Notes: generated by a model from the letters alone, not told the origin. 64,000 bases of DNA from ZC4RG29 sp964521255 (GCA_964521255.1 CAZFRM010000027.1:5200-69199), one strand, 5' to 3'; shown: positions 7,682-16,752, counted from the first letter of the stretch. Numbers and translations: made by a program.

Positions 7682-9633
7682 AAGTCAGTTTACTGATCCT
7701 TTTTGCATTGATAATGTGGTTCCCGGCTTACCAGCAGAACACGGACGTGCTGCACGTAGACAAACTCAAAAGAGAGTTAAGGAGTACCAAAGCGGATAGT
7801 TCACAGGCATTGATTTTAGGGCAACTGGCCGAAGTCTATCGCGACAGGATTTCGGATACCAGCTTCTACTACGCGCAAAAGGCGCTGGAGTTATCTAAGC
7901 GAATTAATTACCCCCGCGGTGAAGCAAAAGCGCTGCTTTCATTGAGTTACTATTTTTTTAATCAGGGAGACCTGCCTCAGGCATTGGAACTGGGGCTTAA
8001 CGGACTTGCGCTTGCCAAAAAACTTAACATCCGATATGACCAGGCTTTCGCCATGATCAGGATCGGCAATGTTTATATGGACCTCGGGAATTATCGTGAA
8101 GCGCTGAGGTACTATCATCAAACGAGGAGATTGACAGAGAATACAGACGATGCATTCTTTTATGCAGTAACTTTTTGGCGTGCAGCGGACGCATATATGA
8201 ATCTGAAAATGACAGATTCAGCTCTTTATGATGTAAGAATCGCAGAAGACCTGGCTCAAAAGATGGGTAATAAAATGATCAGTTGGGGAATCGCACCAAT
8301 AATTGGAGCCGCTTATGCACAAATGGGCAATGATCAATTGGCTCTCAACTATCTTCACGTGAACAAAGGTACTCGTGGTGCGCATACTCTTGCTGTATTT
8401 TATAAAGATCGCGGGTTTTATGATTCAGCAAAATATTATGCACATAGATCGTATGATTTTGCCATCAGTAATAAGGTAAAACAAATGGAGATGAATGCAG
8501 CCGCGCTTCTGTCTTCTTTATATGAAGCAACTGATCCAGGTAAAGCTTTGCATTTTCAAAAAATAACCATGGCAGCCAGGGAAAGTCTATATGGCGCTGA
8601 AAAAATATTAGCAGCCACATCTGTTGCCTTTAAGGAAAAAGAACAACAAAATGAAATCCTTATGGCTCAAATGGAGTATCGTAACAAGATCAAAATTTTT
8701 GCTTCTCTGGTAGGATTGGTGCTGGTGATTTTTATAGCGTTGTTGTTATTCAGTAACAACCGAAATGAACGAAAAGCCAATATCTTGCTACAACATCAGA
8801 AGAATGAGATCAGCAAGGCGCTATCAGAACTTAGAGCTACGCAGTCCCAACTTATCCAATCCGAAAAAATGGCTTCCCTTGGCGAACTCACTGCAGGCAT
8901 TGCCCATGAAATTCAGAACCCATTGAACTTTGTGAATAATTTTTCTGAAGTTAATAAGGAGCTGATTGATGAATTGAAAAAAGAGTTAGCAGATAGCAGT
9001 AAGCAGTGGGCAGCAGGCAGTAAGCAGTTGGTGGAAGAGTTGATCGATGACGTCAAGGCTAACGAAGAAAAAATAAATCATCATGGCAAGCGTGCCGATG
9101 GTATTGTAAAAGGGATGCTGCAACACAGTCGCAGTAGTAGTGGTGTAAAAGAACCAACTGACATCAATGCTTTGTGTGATGAATACCTGCGACTCTCCTA
9201 TCACGGTCTTCGCGCAAAAGACAAATCCTTTAACGCGAAGTTCGAAACAGATTTCGATTCATCACTTCCTAAAGTCAGCGTAGTTCCGCAAGATATTGGT
9301 AGAGTGATTTTGAATTTGATCAACAATGCCTTTTATGCGGTCACCGAGAAAAGTAAACAACAACCGAACAACTACGAGCCAACTGTTTCAGTCAGCACAA
9401 GAAGATCAGGAGACAAATTTTTGATTTCAATAAAAGACAACGGCAATGGCATTCCGGAAAATATCAAAGAAAAAATATTTCAACCCTTCTTTACTACGAA
9501 GCCGACCGGACAGGGTACCGGATTAGGGTTGAGTTTGAGTTATGATATTGTAAGGGTGCATGGCGGTGAGTTGAAAGTAGAGGCCAGGGAACATGAAGGT
9601 TCAGCGTTCGTTCTCCACTTAAAAGTTAATTGA
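7678..9633 (+). CDS. TPR-containing membrane sensor histidine kinase, paralogue 1
   Basis: This 651-residue protein starts with a signal peptide (MKVSLLILFALIMWFPAYQ) and TPR-like repeats from about 30 to 310. A membrane helix lies near 339-361, then a coiled coil. The HisKA-like core reads EKMASLGELTAGIAHEIQNP, with the phospho-acceptor expected at His410, and is followed by a HATPase_c domain (N-box LINNAFYAV, G1 DNGNGIP, G2 GTGLGLSLS). The TPR region is predicted to be periplasmic and to sense protein or peptide signals. It is the first of three tandem paralogues that precede two receiver genes. Its kinase domain carries a short SSKQWAAGSKQ insertion that paralogue 3 lacks. Confidence 0.93.
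   Translation: MKVSLLILFALIMWFPAYQQNTDVLHVDKLKRELRSTKADSSQALILGQLAEVYRDRISDTSFYYAQKALELSKRINYPRGEAKALLSLSYYFFNQGDLPQALELGLNGLALAKKLNIRYDQAFAMIRIGNVYMDLGNYREALRYYHQTRRLTENTDDAFFYAVTFWRAADAYMNLKMTDSALYDVRIAEDLAQKMGNKMISWGIAPIIGAAYAQMGNDQLALNYLHVNKGTRGAHTLAVFYKDRGFYDSAKYYAHRSYDFAISNKVKQMEMNAAALLSSLYEATDPGKALHFQKITMAARESLYGAEKILAATSVAFKEKEQQNEILMAQMEYRNKIKIFASLVGLVLVIFIALLLFSNNRNERKANILLQHQKNEISKALSELRATQSQLIQSEKMASLGELTAGIAHEIQNPLNFVNNFSEVNKELIDELKKELADSSKQWAAGSKQLVEELIDDVKANEEKINHHGKRADGIVKGMLQHSRSSSGVKEPTDINALCDEYLRLSYHGLRAKDKSFNAKFETDFDSSLPKVSVVPQDIGRVILNLINNAFYAVTEKSKQQPNNYEPTVSVSTRRSGDKFLISIKDNGNGIPENIKEKIFQPFFTTKPTGQGTGLGLSLSYDIVRVHGGELKVEAREHEGSAFVLHLKVN
8989..9485 (+). repeat. Near-identical tract shared with 11010-11506
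   Basis: This tract matches 11010-11506 at a constant offset of 2021 bp with about four differences by eye over 497 bp. The sequence on either side differs at many synonymous sites. The abrupt edges suggest recent gene conversion between kinase paralogues 1 and 2. Confidence 0.85.
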
Positions 9634-9641
9634 TAATTATT

Positions 9642-11675
9642 ATGCGGATACTCATTTATCTACTCCTGTTTTCATTGATACCTTCTTTCTTGCAGGCGCA
9701 GGAGCGTTTGTCTTACGGTAAAGCTGTGGCTTTAGCCCCTAACGACTCCATGAAGTTTGTTATCAGCCAGGAAGCAGCATACTATTTTGTAGAATTAAAC
9801 AGGGACTCCCTGCTGCATTATGTCAACTTGTGTATCGATCTGGCGCAAAAGAATGGCGAGGAACTGGAGGAGGGATGGGGATATGCATCAAGAGGCTATT
9901 GTCTTACCGGAATGGGAGAGTATTCGCAGGCCTTTGCAAGTCTCTTGAAGGCCTTTGCTCTTATAGAGGATCCAAAAAACGAGGACCAAAAATGGCTTCC
10001 TCCCGGACAAACAGGCCGGCATCACAGGTTATATTATTTATCCTATACGCATCATTTATATGCGATACTGATGGAGGCTGTAAGAAATTATGAGCAGGCT
10101 ATCTTCCATTTTTCGGAGGGCAAAAGAATTGCCATGGATATAAATGTACCACGTGGTGTAATATGGGCCAATATGAATCTTGGGTTTAGCTACACGGTAA
10201 TTAATAAGCTGGATTCAGCACGACTCTTTACCGAACAGGCAAAAGAACTTGCTTTGCAAACTCCGGGAGAAAAAAAGTACTTAGCTGAGATGACTTCAAC
10301 GCTGGGAAGGATTTCGTTGAAACAAGGTGATACGGCTAAGGCAAAGCAATTCTTCCATGAATCCATTCGCGAGGCTGAAGAGCAAAAGAATCACATTGCA
10401 TTAATCAATACATACGAAAATCTGACAACATTGTATTTCGATGAACATGAAAAAGACTCTGCCTATTGGTATGCCAGGAAGGCATTCGAACATATGCAAA
10501 CGATTGGCAGCTTCATTAACAGAGGCAGTATATATAAGAATCTCTACCAGATTTACCTGGCAAAAAATCAACCCGACAGCGCTTTAAAATATGCAGAACT
10601 TGCATTGGTGACAAAAGACAGCATTGCAAATCGGGAGATCACCAGCCTTGCTGAGTTTCAAAAAATGTCTTTGGGCGAACAGCTTCGGTTGCAAAACCTG
10701 GAAAAGGAAAAAATAACTTATCAGAGCAGGGTACGAACCAACGCCATGCTTGCCGGACTCGGTATTTTCCTGCTTATTGCTGCCATTCTTTATCGAAACA
10801 ACAGGAAAAAACAACAGGCAAATAAAACGCTTGAACAAGCCTTGACGAATCTAAAAGCCACCCAGGTTCAACTCATCCAATCAGAAAAAATGGCTTCGCT
10901 CGGCGAACTCACCGCAGGCATTGCTCATGAAATTCAAAACCCATTGAACTTTGTGAATAATTTTTCTGAAATAAATACTGAATTGATTGATGAACTAAAG
11001 AAAGAGTTGGCAGATAGCAGTAAGCAGTGGGCAGCAGGCAGTAAGCAGTTGGTGGAAGAGCTGATCGATGACGTCAAGGCTAACGAAGAAAAAATAAATC
11101 ATCATGGCAAGCGTGCCGATGGTATTGTAAAAGGGATGCTGCAACACAGTCGCAGTAGTAGTGGTGTAAAAGAACCAACTGACATCAATGCTTTGTGTGA
11201 TGAATACCTGCGACTCTCCTATCACGGTCTTCGCGCAAAAGACAAATCCTTTAACGCGAAGTTCGAAACAGATTTCGATTCATCACTTCCTAAAGTCAGC
11301 GTAGTTCCGCAAGATATTGGTAGAGTGATTTTGAATTTGATCAACAATGCCTTTTATGCGGTCACCGAGAAAAGTAAACAACAACCGAACAACTACGAGC
11401 CAACTGTTTCAGTCAGCACAAGAAGGTCAGGAGACAAAGTTTTGATTTCAATAAAAGACAACGGCAACGGCATTCCGGAAAATATCAAAGAAAAAATATT
11501 TCAACCATTCTTCACAACAAAACCAACCGGACAGGGTACTGGCTTAGGGTTGAGTTTAAGCTATGATATTGTAAAAACACATGGCGGAGAGTTGAGAGTT
11601 GAGACGAAAGAAAGAGATGGCCTGCCTACCGGACAGGCAGGAAGTGAATTTATTATTCAATTGCGAACTATTTAA
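9642..11675 (+). CDS. TPR-containing membrane sensor histidine kinase, paralogue 2
   Basis: This 677-residue protein has a signal peptide (MRILIYLLLFSLIPSFLQAQ), TPR-like repeats to about 340, a membrane helix near 364-384 and the same HisKA/HATPase_c core, with the phospho-acceptor expected at His429. I chose the ATG at 9642; a TTG at 9630 is in frame but overlaps the previous stop and adds only MIII. Two oddities are visible. The kinase core is nearly identical to paralogue 1 (8989-9485). Near the C-terminus seven residues, LPTGQAG, have been added by a 21-bp palindrome at 11621-11641, where paralogues 1 and 3 read straight through. The G2 box lies before the insertion, so activity is probably kept. 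Confidence 0.92.
   Translation: MRILIYLLLFSLIPSFLQAQERLSYGKAVALAPNDSMKFVISQEAAYYFVELNRDSLLHYVNLCIDLAQKNGEELEEGWGYASRGYCLTGMGEYSQAFASLLKAFALIEDPKNEDQKWLPPGQTGRHHRLYYLSYTHHLYAILMEAVRNYEQAIFHFSEGKRIAMDINVPRGVIWANMNLGFSYTVINKLDSARLFTEQAKELALQTPGEKKYLAEMTSTLGRISLKQGDTAKAKQFFHESIREAEEQKNHIALINTYENLTTLYFDEHEKDSAYWYARKAFEHMQTIGSFINRGSIYKNLYQIYLAKNQPDSALKYAELALVTKDSIANREITSLAEFQKMSLGEQLRLQNLEKEKITYQSRVRTNAMLAGLGIFLLIAAILYRNNRKKQQANKTLEQALTNLKATQVQLIQSEKMASLGELTAGIAHEIQNPLNFVNNFSEINTELIDELKKELADSSKQWAAGSKQLVEELIDDVKANEEKINHHGKRADGIVKGMLQHSRSSSGVKEPTDINALCDEYLRLSYHGLRAKDKSFNAKFETDFDSSLPKVSVVPQDIGRVILNLINNAFYAVTEKSKQQPNNYEPTVSVSTRRSGDKVLISIKDNGNGIPENIKEKIFQPFFTTKPTGQGTGLGLSLSYDIVKTHGGELRVETKERDGLPTGQAGSEFIIQLRTI
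11010..11506 (+). repeat. Near-identical tract shared with 8989-9485
   Basis: This is the second copy of the conversion tract described at 8989-9485. It contains the GCAGTAAGCAGTGGGCAG-type word run (11016-11052) that encodes the SSKQWAAGSKQ insertion. Confidence 0.85.
11621..11641 (+). repeat. 21-bp GC-rich palindrome inserted in frame in a kinase gene
   Basis: The arms CCTGCC and GGCAGG surround a CCGG centre. The length and arm pattern match the palindromes at 5163-5183, 5947-5967 and 6556-6576. It encodes LPTGQAG between D-G and S-E in a region where the other two paralogues have no such residues. Because 21 is a multiple of three, the frame is kept. Confidence 0.85.
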
Positions 11676-11679
11676 AAAA

Positions 11680-13701
11680 ATGAAAGTCTTTTTAAAAGTA
11701 ATTTTACTACTCTTGCTGCCATTATTAACTGCCGCGCAACAGGAAAACCCATATTTGAGTAGTTTGTACAGATCTCTATCCGAAGCAACAAGCGATACTG
11801 CCCGAATGGAAGTCTGTAGTAACCTCGGATCATATTATTATTATCATGAGGATCGCGATAGTTCAAATTTTTACCTTGAAAAAGCCTTGTCTATTGCTGT
11901 CAGATTAAATCTAAAATTTGACGAAGCTTCTATATTGATCAAAAAGGGGGTTATCCTGATGCAGCAGGAAAAGTTTTCAAAGTCACTGGAATTCTACTTA
12001 AAAGCGCTAAATATTGCAAAGGATCCCACTATTGAAAAAACTATTTGGCGTTTGTCGCCTGGCCAAAACCCAACGAGGGTACGAATGCTTCTGCTAAGCA
12101 ACTGCTACGATTTAATCGGATTGCTGAATGCGTATACCGGAAACTGGATTGTTAACACAAAAAACCAATTGAAAAATTATCGGGAAGCCGAAAAATATGC
12201 AAAAGCTGCTGGAGACAGAGGACAGATGGCGTATATAAACTTTCACATGGGTGTTGCTTATATGAATGAAGGAAAATTAGATTCAGCACTCATGTTAATT
12301 GACAAGGCCATATCAACGTTTACAGATTTGAAAGATCAATCGGGATTAGGTCGTGCAAAGAAATACCTGGGCGATACCTATGAGAAGATGGGAAATTTCG
12401 ATTTAGCCGCCAATACAATATTACAGGCGACAGCGCTTTTAAAAGAGACAAATGATCACCTACACCTGGGCCTGGGATATATTTCATTAAGTCGTGTATA
12501 TACAGATTTAGAAAAGAATGACTCCGCTTTGTATTATGCCAAAGAAAGCTTGAAAATTTTTGAAAAGCGAAAAGACCGGGCTTGGAAAAGAGATGCCTAT
12601 AATCTGCTTACTTCCTGTTATGATCAGTTGGGCATAACCGATAGTGCCACCGTGTATTTAAAATTGGCTAAATCATTGAGTGATAGTCTAAGTATAGAAG
12701 AACGAAAAAATCTTCTTGCATTTCAGGACGTTGTTGTCGAAGAGCAGGTAAAGCTGGATAAACTGGAGAAAGAAAAAATCATAACAAAGAGTAGAATCAG
12801 AACATACAGTATGATTGCAGGACTTCTTATTCTTTCTCTAATAGGTCTTATTCTGTATCGTAACAACAAAAAGGAAAAGAAAGCCAAAATAGTTTTGGAA
12901 AAAGCGTTGAAGGAACTAAAATCTACACAGTCGCAACTCATCCAATCAGAAAAAATGGCTTCGCTCGGTGAACTCACCGCAGGCATTGCCCATGAAATTC
13001 AGAATCCATTGAACTTTGTAAATAATTTCTCAGAGGTGAACAATGAACTGCTCACTGAAATGAAGGAAGAGATTGAAAAGGGAAATCTTGAGGAGGTAAA
13101 GTCAATCGCCTCTACTGTCATAGACAATCAGGAAAAAATTAACTATCATGGTAAGCGTGCGGATGGCATTGTAAAGGGCATGCTGCAGCACAGTCGCACC
13201 AGCAGCGGAATAAAAGAACCAACTGACATCAATGAATTATGCGACGAATATTTACGTCTCTCTTATCACGGCCTTCGTGCGAAAGACAAAACATTCAATG
13301 CGAAATTTGAAACCAGCTTTGATCCAGGCGTGGGAAAAGTAAATGTAATACCACAGGATATTGGCCGGGTGATTTTGAATTTGATTAACAACGCTTTCTA
13401 TGCCGTTACAGAGAAAAAGAAAGAGCTGACGGATGAAAACTATGCGCCAACCGTTACGGTAGCGACAAAAAAATCAAATGAAAAAATCCAGATCAGCATT
13501 AAAGATAATGGTAACGGAATACCGGATTCAGTGAGAGATAAGATATTTCAACCGTTCTTCACGACAAAACCAACAGGAGAAGGAACAGGATTGGGACTAT
13601 CCCTGAGCTATGATATCGTTACGAAAGGGCATGGTGGTGAAATGAAAGTTCAATCAACAGAGGGTGAAGGAACCGAACTTATAATTATATTACCTATATA
13701 A
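11680..13701 (+). CDS. TPR-containing membrane sensor histidine kinase, paralogue 3
   Basis: This 673-residue protein begins with a signal peptide (MKVFLKVILLLLLPLLTAAQ), has TPR-like repeats to about 345, a membrane helix near 373-393, and the HisKA/HATPase_c core with the phospho-acceptor expected at His438. I chose the ATG at 11680, 4 bp after the previous stop, because it begins the signal peptide; a longer frame from 11599 would overlap paralogue 2 and read through the palindrome. It has neither the SSKQWAAGSKQ nor the LPTGQAG insertion, so it shows the ancestral form of both sites. It lies 9 bp before the receiver gene and is the likeliest partner of that receiver. Confidence 0.93.
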   Translation: MKVFLKVILLLLLPLLTAAQQENPYLSSLYRSLSEATSDTARMEVCSNLGSYYYYHEDRDSSNFYLEKALSIAVRLNLKFDEASILIKKGVILMQQEKFSKSLEFYLKALNIAKDPTIEKTIWRLSPGQNPTRVRMLLLSNCYDLIGLLNAYTGNWIVNTKNQLKNYREAEKYAKAAGDRGQMAYINFHMGVAYMNEGKLDSALMLIDKAISTFTDLKDQSGLGRAKKYLGDTYEKMGNFDLAANTILQATALLKETNDHLHLGLGYISLSRVYTDLEKNDSALYYAKESLKIFEKRKDRAWKRDAYNLLTSCYDQLGITDSATVYLKLAKSLSDSLSIEERKNLLAFQDVVVEEQVKLDKLEKEKIITKSRIRTYSMIAGLLILSLIGLILYRNNKKEKKAKIVLEKALKELKSTQSQLIQSEKMASLGELTAGIAHEIQNPLNFVNNFSEVNNELLTEMKEEIEKGNLEEVKSIASTVIDNQEKINYHGKRADGIVKGMLQHSRTSSGIKEPTDINELCDEYLRLSYHGLRAKDKTFNAKFETSFDPGVGKVNVIPQDIGRVILNLINNAFYAVTEKKKELTDENYAPTVTVATKKSNEKIQISIKDNGNGIPDSVRDKIFQPFFTTKPTGEGTGLGLSLSYDIVTKGHGGEMKVQSTEGEGTELIIILPI

Positions 13702-13710
13702 ATTGCAGCT

Positions 13711-14085
13711 ATGAAAATTCTGGTAGTTGACGATGAGAAAGACACGCAGACCCTCTTTGAACAGCGCTTCAGAAGGGAAACGAAAAAAAGCCTTGTTGAA
13801 TTTGTCTTCGCTTTTTCCGGGGAGGAAGCCCTTGAATATTTAGCAAAGCTGGATCATGAAGCAGTCCTTATCTTATCGGATATCAATATGCCGGGCATGA
13901 GCGGACTGGAACTACTCGGCCAGATCAAGAAAAAATTTCATACACCACCGCCCATTGTGATGATGATCACTGCTTATGGTGATGCGGAGAACTTCCGGAT
14001 GGCGAAGCAATTGGGTGCTGACGATTTTTTGACCAAGCCTGTTAATTTTACTGAACTGAAACAAAAACTTAACCTCCCTGTCTAA
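13711..14085 (+). CDS. Single-domain response regulator (receiver protein)
   Basis: This 124-residue protein is a complete CheY-like receiver without an output domain. The acidic pair is Asp7-Asp8, the phosphorylation site is Asp57 (LSDINMPGMSG), the switch Thr is Thr88 (MITAYGD) and the conserved lysine is Lys109 (TKP). It could act as a phosphate shuttle or through protein contacts. It follows the third kinase gene by 9 bp and overlaps the next gene by one base (TAATG), so it is part of the same operon and probably accepts phosphate from one or more of the three kinases. Confidence 0.94.
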   Translation: MKILVVDDEKDTQTLFEQRFRRETKKSLVEFVFAFSGEEALEYLAKLDHEAVLILSDINMPGMSGLELLGQIKKKFHTPPPIVMMITAYGDAENFRMAKQLGADDFLTKPVNFTELKQKLNLPV

Positions 14086-15116
14086 TGGCGAAAATCCTCG
14101 TGGCCGATGATGAGGCTGACTTAGAAGTACTGATCAAGCAGAAGTTTCGCCAGAAAATCCGGGAACAGGAATATGAGTTCGTGTTTGCCAGTAATGGTAA
14201 TGATGCGCTGGAGAAATTGAAACACCATCCTGATATTGATATTGTACTGAGCGATATCAACATGCCAGAAATGGATGGACTAACCTTGCTATCACGGCTA
14301 AACGAGCAGTCACCGTTGATAAAATCAGTAATTGTTTCCGCTTATGGCGATATGGATAACATTCGTGTTGCAATGAACCGCGGGGCATTCGATTTTATTA
14401 CAAAGCCCATCAACTTTGATGACCTGCAAATCACCATTCAAAAAACAATTCAATCGGTAAATCAGATCCGGGAAACATTAAAGGCAATCAAAGAGAATAA
14501 TATTCTCAAAATGTATGTGGACAAGGCGGTGCTTAACTTCATGGGCAGCCGCGAATACGAATCATCACTCCTTGCAAATGAAATGCTGGAAGCAACGGTA
14601 GCCTTCATTGACATTTGCGGTTTCACTTCCATCAGTGAAAAAGAAACTCCGGATACAGTGGTCAAACTTTTAAATAATTATTTTGACCTCATCGTAAAGG
14701 AAATTATTAGCCAGGGCGGCTACATTGATAAATTTATAGGTGATGCTATCATGGCGGTGTTCCGTGGCGGCTATCACCTCGACAGGGCAGTGGATGCCTG
14801 TCTTTCGGTTCGCCATAAAATCTCTTCACTGCCAAATGTCGATAGTTTCAATCCCCAGGTAGCGATTGGAATCAACAGCGGTGAAATGGTCTGTGGTAAC
14901 ATTGGATCGATCACACTAAAAAGACTTGATTACACGGTTATAGGCGATTCGGTAAACACTGCGCAGCGACTTCAATCCGTAGCGGCACCGGGTCAAATTA
15001 TCATTAATGAATCTTGCTTCAACAAAATAAAAGAATCATTTCATTGTGTCAGAGTTAATGAGGTTTCGCTAAAGAATAAAGAGAAGCCCGTCACTATTTA
15101 TAATGTGCTGGATTGA
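14085..15116 (+). CDS. Receiver-adenylate/guanylate cyclase (class III) response regulator
   Basis: This 343-residue protein joins an N-terminal receiver (Asp8-Asp9, phospho-Asp57 in LSDINMPEMDG, Lys107) to a C-terminal class III cyclase domain (about 165-343). Metal-binding aspartates are visible in FIDICGFTS and in FIGDAIMAVF. The KRLDYTVIGDSVNTAQRL block carries the Lys, Asp, Asn and Arg positions that fit adenylate cyclase. The protein probably makes cAMP on phosphorylation by the upstream kinases. The ATG overlaps the previous stop by one base. This type of regulator is common in Cytophagales, but its cAMP receptor is not known here. The CNB domain at 50199-53354 is too far away and too degenerate to assign. 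Confidence 0.93.
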   Translation: MAKILVADDEADLEVLIKQKFRQKIREQEYEFVFASNGNDALEKLKHHPDIDIVLSDINMPEMDGLTLLSRLNEQSPLIKSVIVSAYGDMDNIRVAMNRGAFDFITKPINFDDLQITIQKTIQSVNQIRETLKAIKENNILKMYVDKAVLNFMGSREYESSLLANEMLEATVAFIDICGFTSISEKETPDTVVKLLNNYFDLIVKEIISQGGYIDKFIGDAIMAVFRGGYHLDRAVDACLSVRHKISSLPNVDSFNPQVAIGINSGEMVCGNIGSITLKRLDYTVIGDSVNTAQRLQSVAAPGQIIINESCFNKIKESFHCVRVNEVSLKNKEKPVTIYNVLD

Positions 15117-15156
15117 GAGAACGATAATCAGGATAAAGAAGAAGCATGAGGAGCTA

Positions 15157-16752
15157 ATGACATTCCAATCTTCTACACATACCGTGAGGATTTTTGCCCT
15201 GTTGATAACGTGTACACTATTGGTTTTATTTTGCCCGCTAAAGGCACAGAATAAACAAGCGCGTAACCCGATAATCTTTGCTGATGTTCCGGATATTTCC
15301 ATTGTGCGGGTAGAAGATACCTACTACATGAGCAGTACCACTATGCACATGAACCCTGGTGTACCGATCATGAAGTCCAGGGACCTTGTCAACTGGCAGC
15401 TTGTAAATTATGCTTATGATACACTTGCCAGTGTCGCCGCGCTAAACCTTGACCATGGGGAAAGCGCATACGGTCGTGGCTCGTGGGCAAGTTGCATTCG
15501 CTATCACAAGGGCACGTACTATGTCAGCACATTCGCCCAGACAACAGGAAAGACCTACGTCTTCACAACGAAAGACATTGAAAAAGGTCCATGGAAAGAA
15601 TCTTCTTTTAAGCCATCCTATCACGATCATACTTTATTCTTTGACGATGACGGGCGTGTCTATTTGATCTATGGCGGTGGAAAGCTTAGCTTGGTTGAGC
15701 TCACAGCCGATGCATCCGGTGTAAAACCAGGAACAGAAGAGCAAGTTATTATCGAGAATGCCAGTGCACCGGCCGGATCAGACATCAGCCTTCCCGCGGA
15801 GGGTTCTCAATTATTCAAAGTAAGTGGAAAGTACTACCTCTTTAATATCGTATGGCCTAAAGGCGGAATGCGTACCGTACTTATTCACCGCGCCGACAAT
15901 ATCAGGGGTCCTTGGGAAGGTCGCGTGGCGTTGCAGGATTTGGGGGTTGCTCAAGGTGGACTTATCGATACCCCTAATGGCAACTGGTTTGCTTATCTGT
16001 TTCGTGATTATGGTTCTGTTGGCCGTATACCTTACCTGGTACCGGTTAAATGGGAAGAGGGTTGGCCTGTACTCGGCGTTGATGGTAAGGTTCCGGAAAC
16101 ACTCAATCTTCCACCCAACAAGAAATTGATTCCCGGCATTGTTGCGTCAGATGAATTCAGTCGCAAGAAAGGTGATCGCGCGCTCCCCCTGGTCTGGCAA
16201 TGGAACCATAACCCTGATAACAAACTTTGGTCGTTTAGTATACGGAGTGGCTACCTTCGTTTGACCACAGGCCGGGTAGACACATCATTCTATCTCGTAA
16301 AGAATACATTAACACAACGAACCATTGGACCTGAATGTACAGGCTCAACATCCATTGATGTATCTAAAATGAAAGAGGGCGACTTTGCCGGCCTTGCCTT
16401 ATTGCAAAGAAGGTATGGCCAGGTAGGGGTTAAATATGAAAACGGAGTTAAGTCAGTTGTTATGGTCAGCGCCGAATCTGAGAAGCCTGTTGAGATGCAG
16501 CGGATCCCACTTTCACAGAATAGGGTTTATCTGAAGGCAGAATGCAACTTTGCAAATCTGGCAGACACGGCTGAGTTCTTCTACAGCCTTGACGGCAAAA
16601 CATGGACGCCCATTGGTTCACAGTTCCGCATGACCTATACGTTACCTCATTTTATGGGATATCGCTTTGGCTTATTCAACTATGCTACCAAAGAAGCTGG
16701 CGGGTTTGTCGATTTTGATTTCTTTCGCATTGAAGAGGGGATCTCGAAGTAA
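15157..16752 (+). CDS. Secreted glycoside hydrolase family 43 protein (beta-xylosidase/arabinofuranosidase-like)
   Basis: This 531-residue protein has a signal peptide (hydrophobic TVRIFALLITCTLLVLFC, then LKAQ) and a GH43 five-bladed propeller at about 35-310. The catalytic base is expected in FADVPDISIV near residue 46, the pKa-modulating Asp in YHDHTLFFDDDG, and the general acid Glu in LPAEGSQLFK. The C-terminal half (DEFSRKK onwards) matches the beta-xylosidase C-terminal concanavalin-like domain. It should release xylose or arabinose from plant polysaccharides in the periplasm or outside the cell. I used the ATG at 15157; an upstream ATG at 15103 overlaps the cyclase gene. It lies 40 bp downstream of the cyclase and may be co-transcribed. 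The exact substrate is not certain. Confidence 0.9.
   Translation: MTFQSSTHTVRIFALLITCTLLVLFCPLKAQNKQARNPIIFADVPDISIVRVEDTYYMSSTTMHMNPGVPIMKSRDLVNWQLVNYAYDTLASVAALNLDHGESAYGRGSWASCIRYHKGTYYVSTFAQTTGKTYVFTTKDIEKGPWKESSFKPSYHDHTLFFDDDGRVYLIYGGGKLSLVELTADASGVKPGTEEQVIIENASAPAGSDISLPAEGSQLFKVSGKYYLFNIVWPKGGMRTVLIHRADNIRGPWEGRVALQDLGVAQGGLIDTPNGNWFAYLFRDYGSVGRIPYLVPVKWEEGWPVLGVDGKVPETLNLPPNKKLIPGIVASDEFSRKKGDRALPLVWQWNHNPDNKLWSFSIRSGYLRLTTGRVDTSFYLVKNTLTQRTIGPECTGSTSIDVSKMKEGDFAGLALLQRRYGQVGVKYENGVKSVVMVSAESEKPVEMQRIPLSQNRVYLKAECNFANLADTAEFFYSLDGKTWTPIGSQFRMTYTLPHFMGYRFGLFNYATKEAGGFVDFDFFRIEEGISK

Noticed and set aside
11599..11679. Upstream extension of the third histidine kinase from 11599
   Set aside because: The extra residues come from the end of kinase 2 and its 21-bp palindrome in another frame, and the ATG at 11680 starts a clean signal peptide.
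14085..15116. Direct link between the receiver-cyclase and the CNB domain at 50199-53354
   Set aside because: They are 35 kb apart with no shared operon, and the CNB domain lacks an obvious phosphate-binding Arg, so a cAMP circuit between them is not supported.
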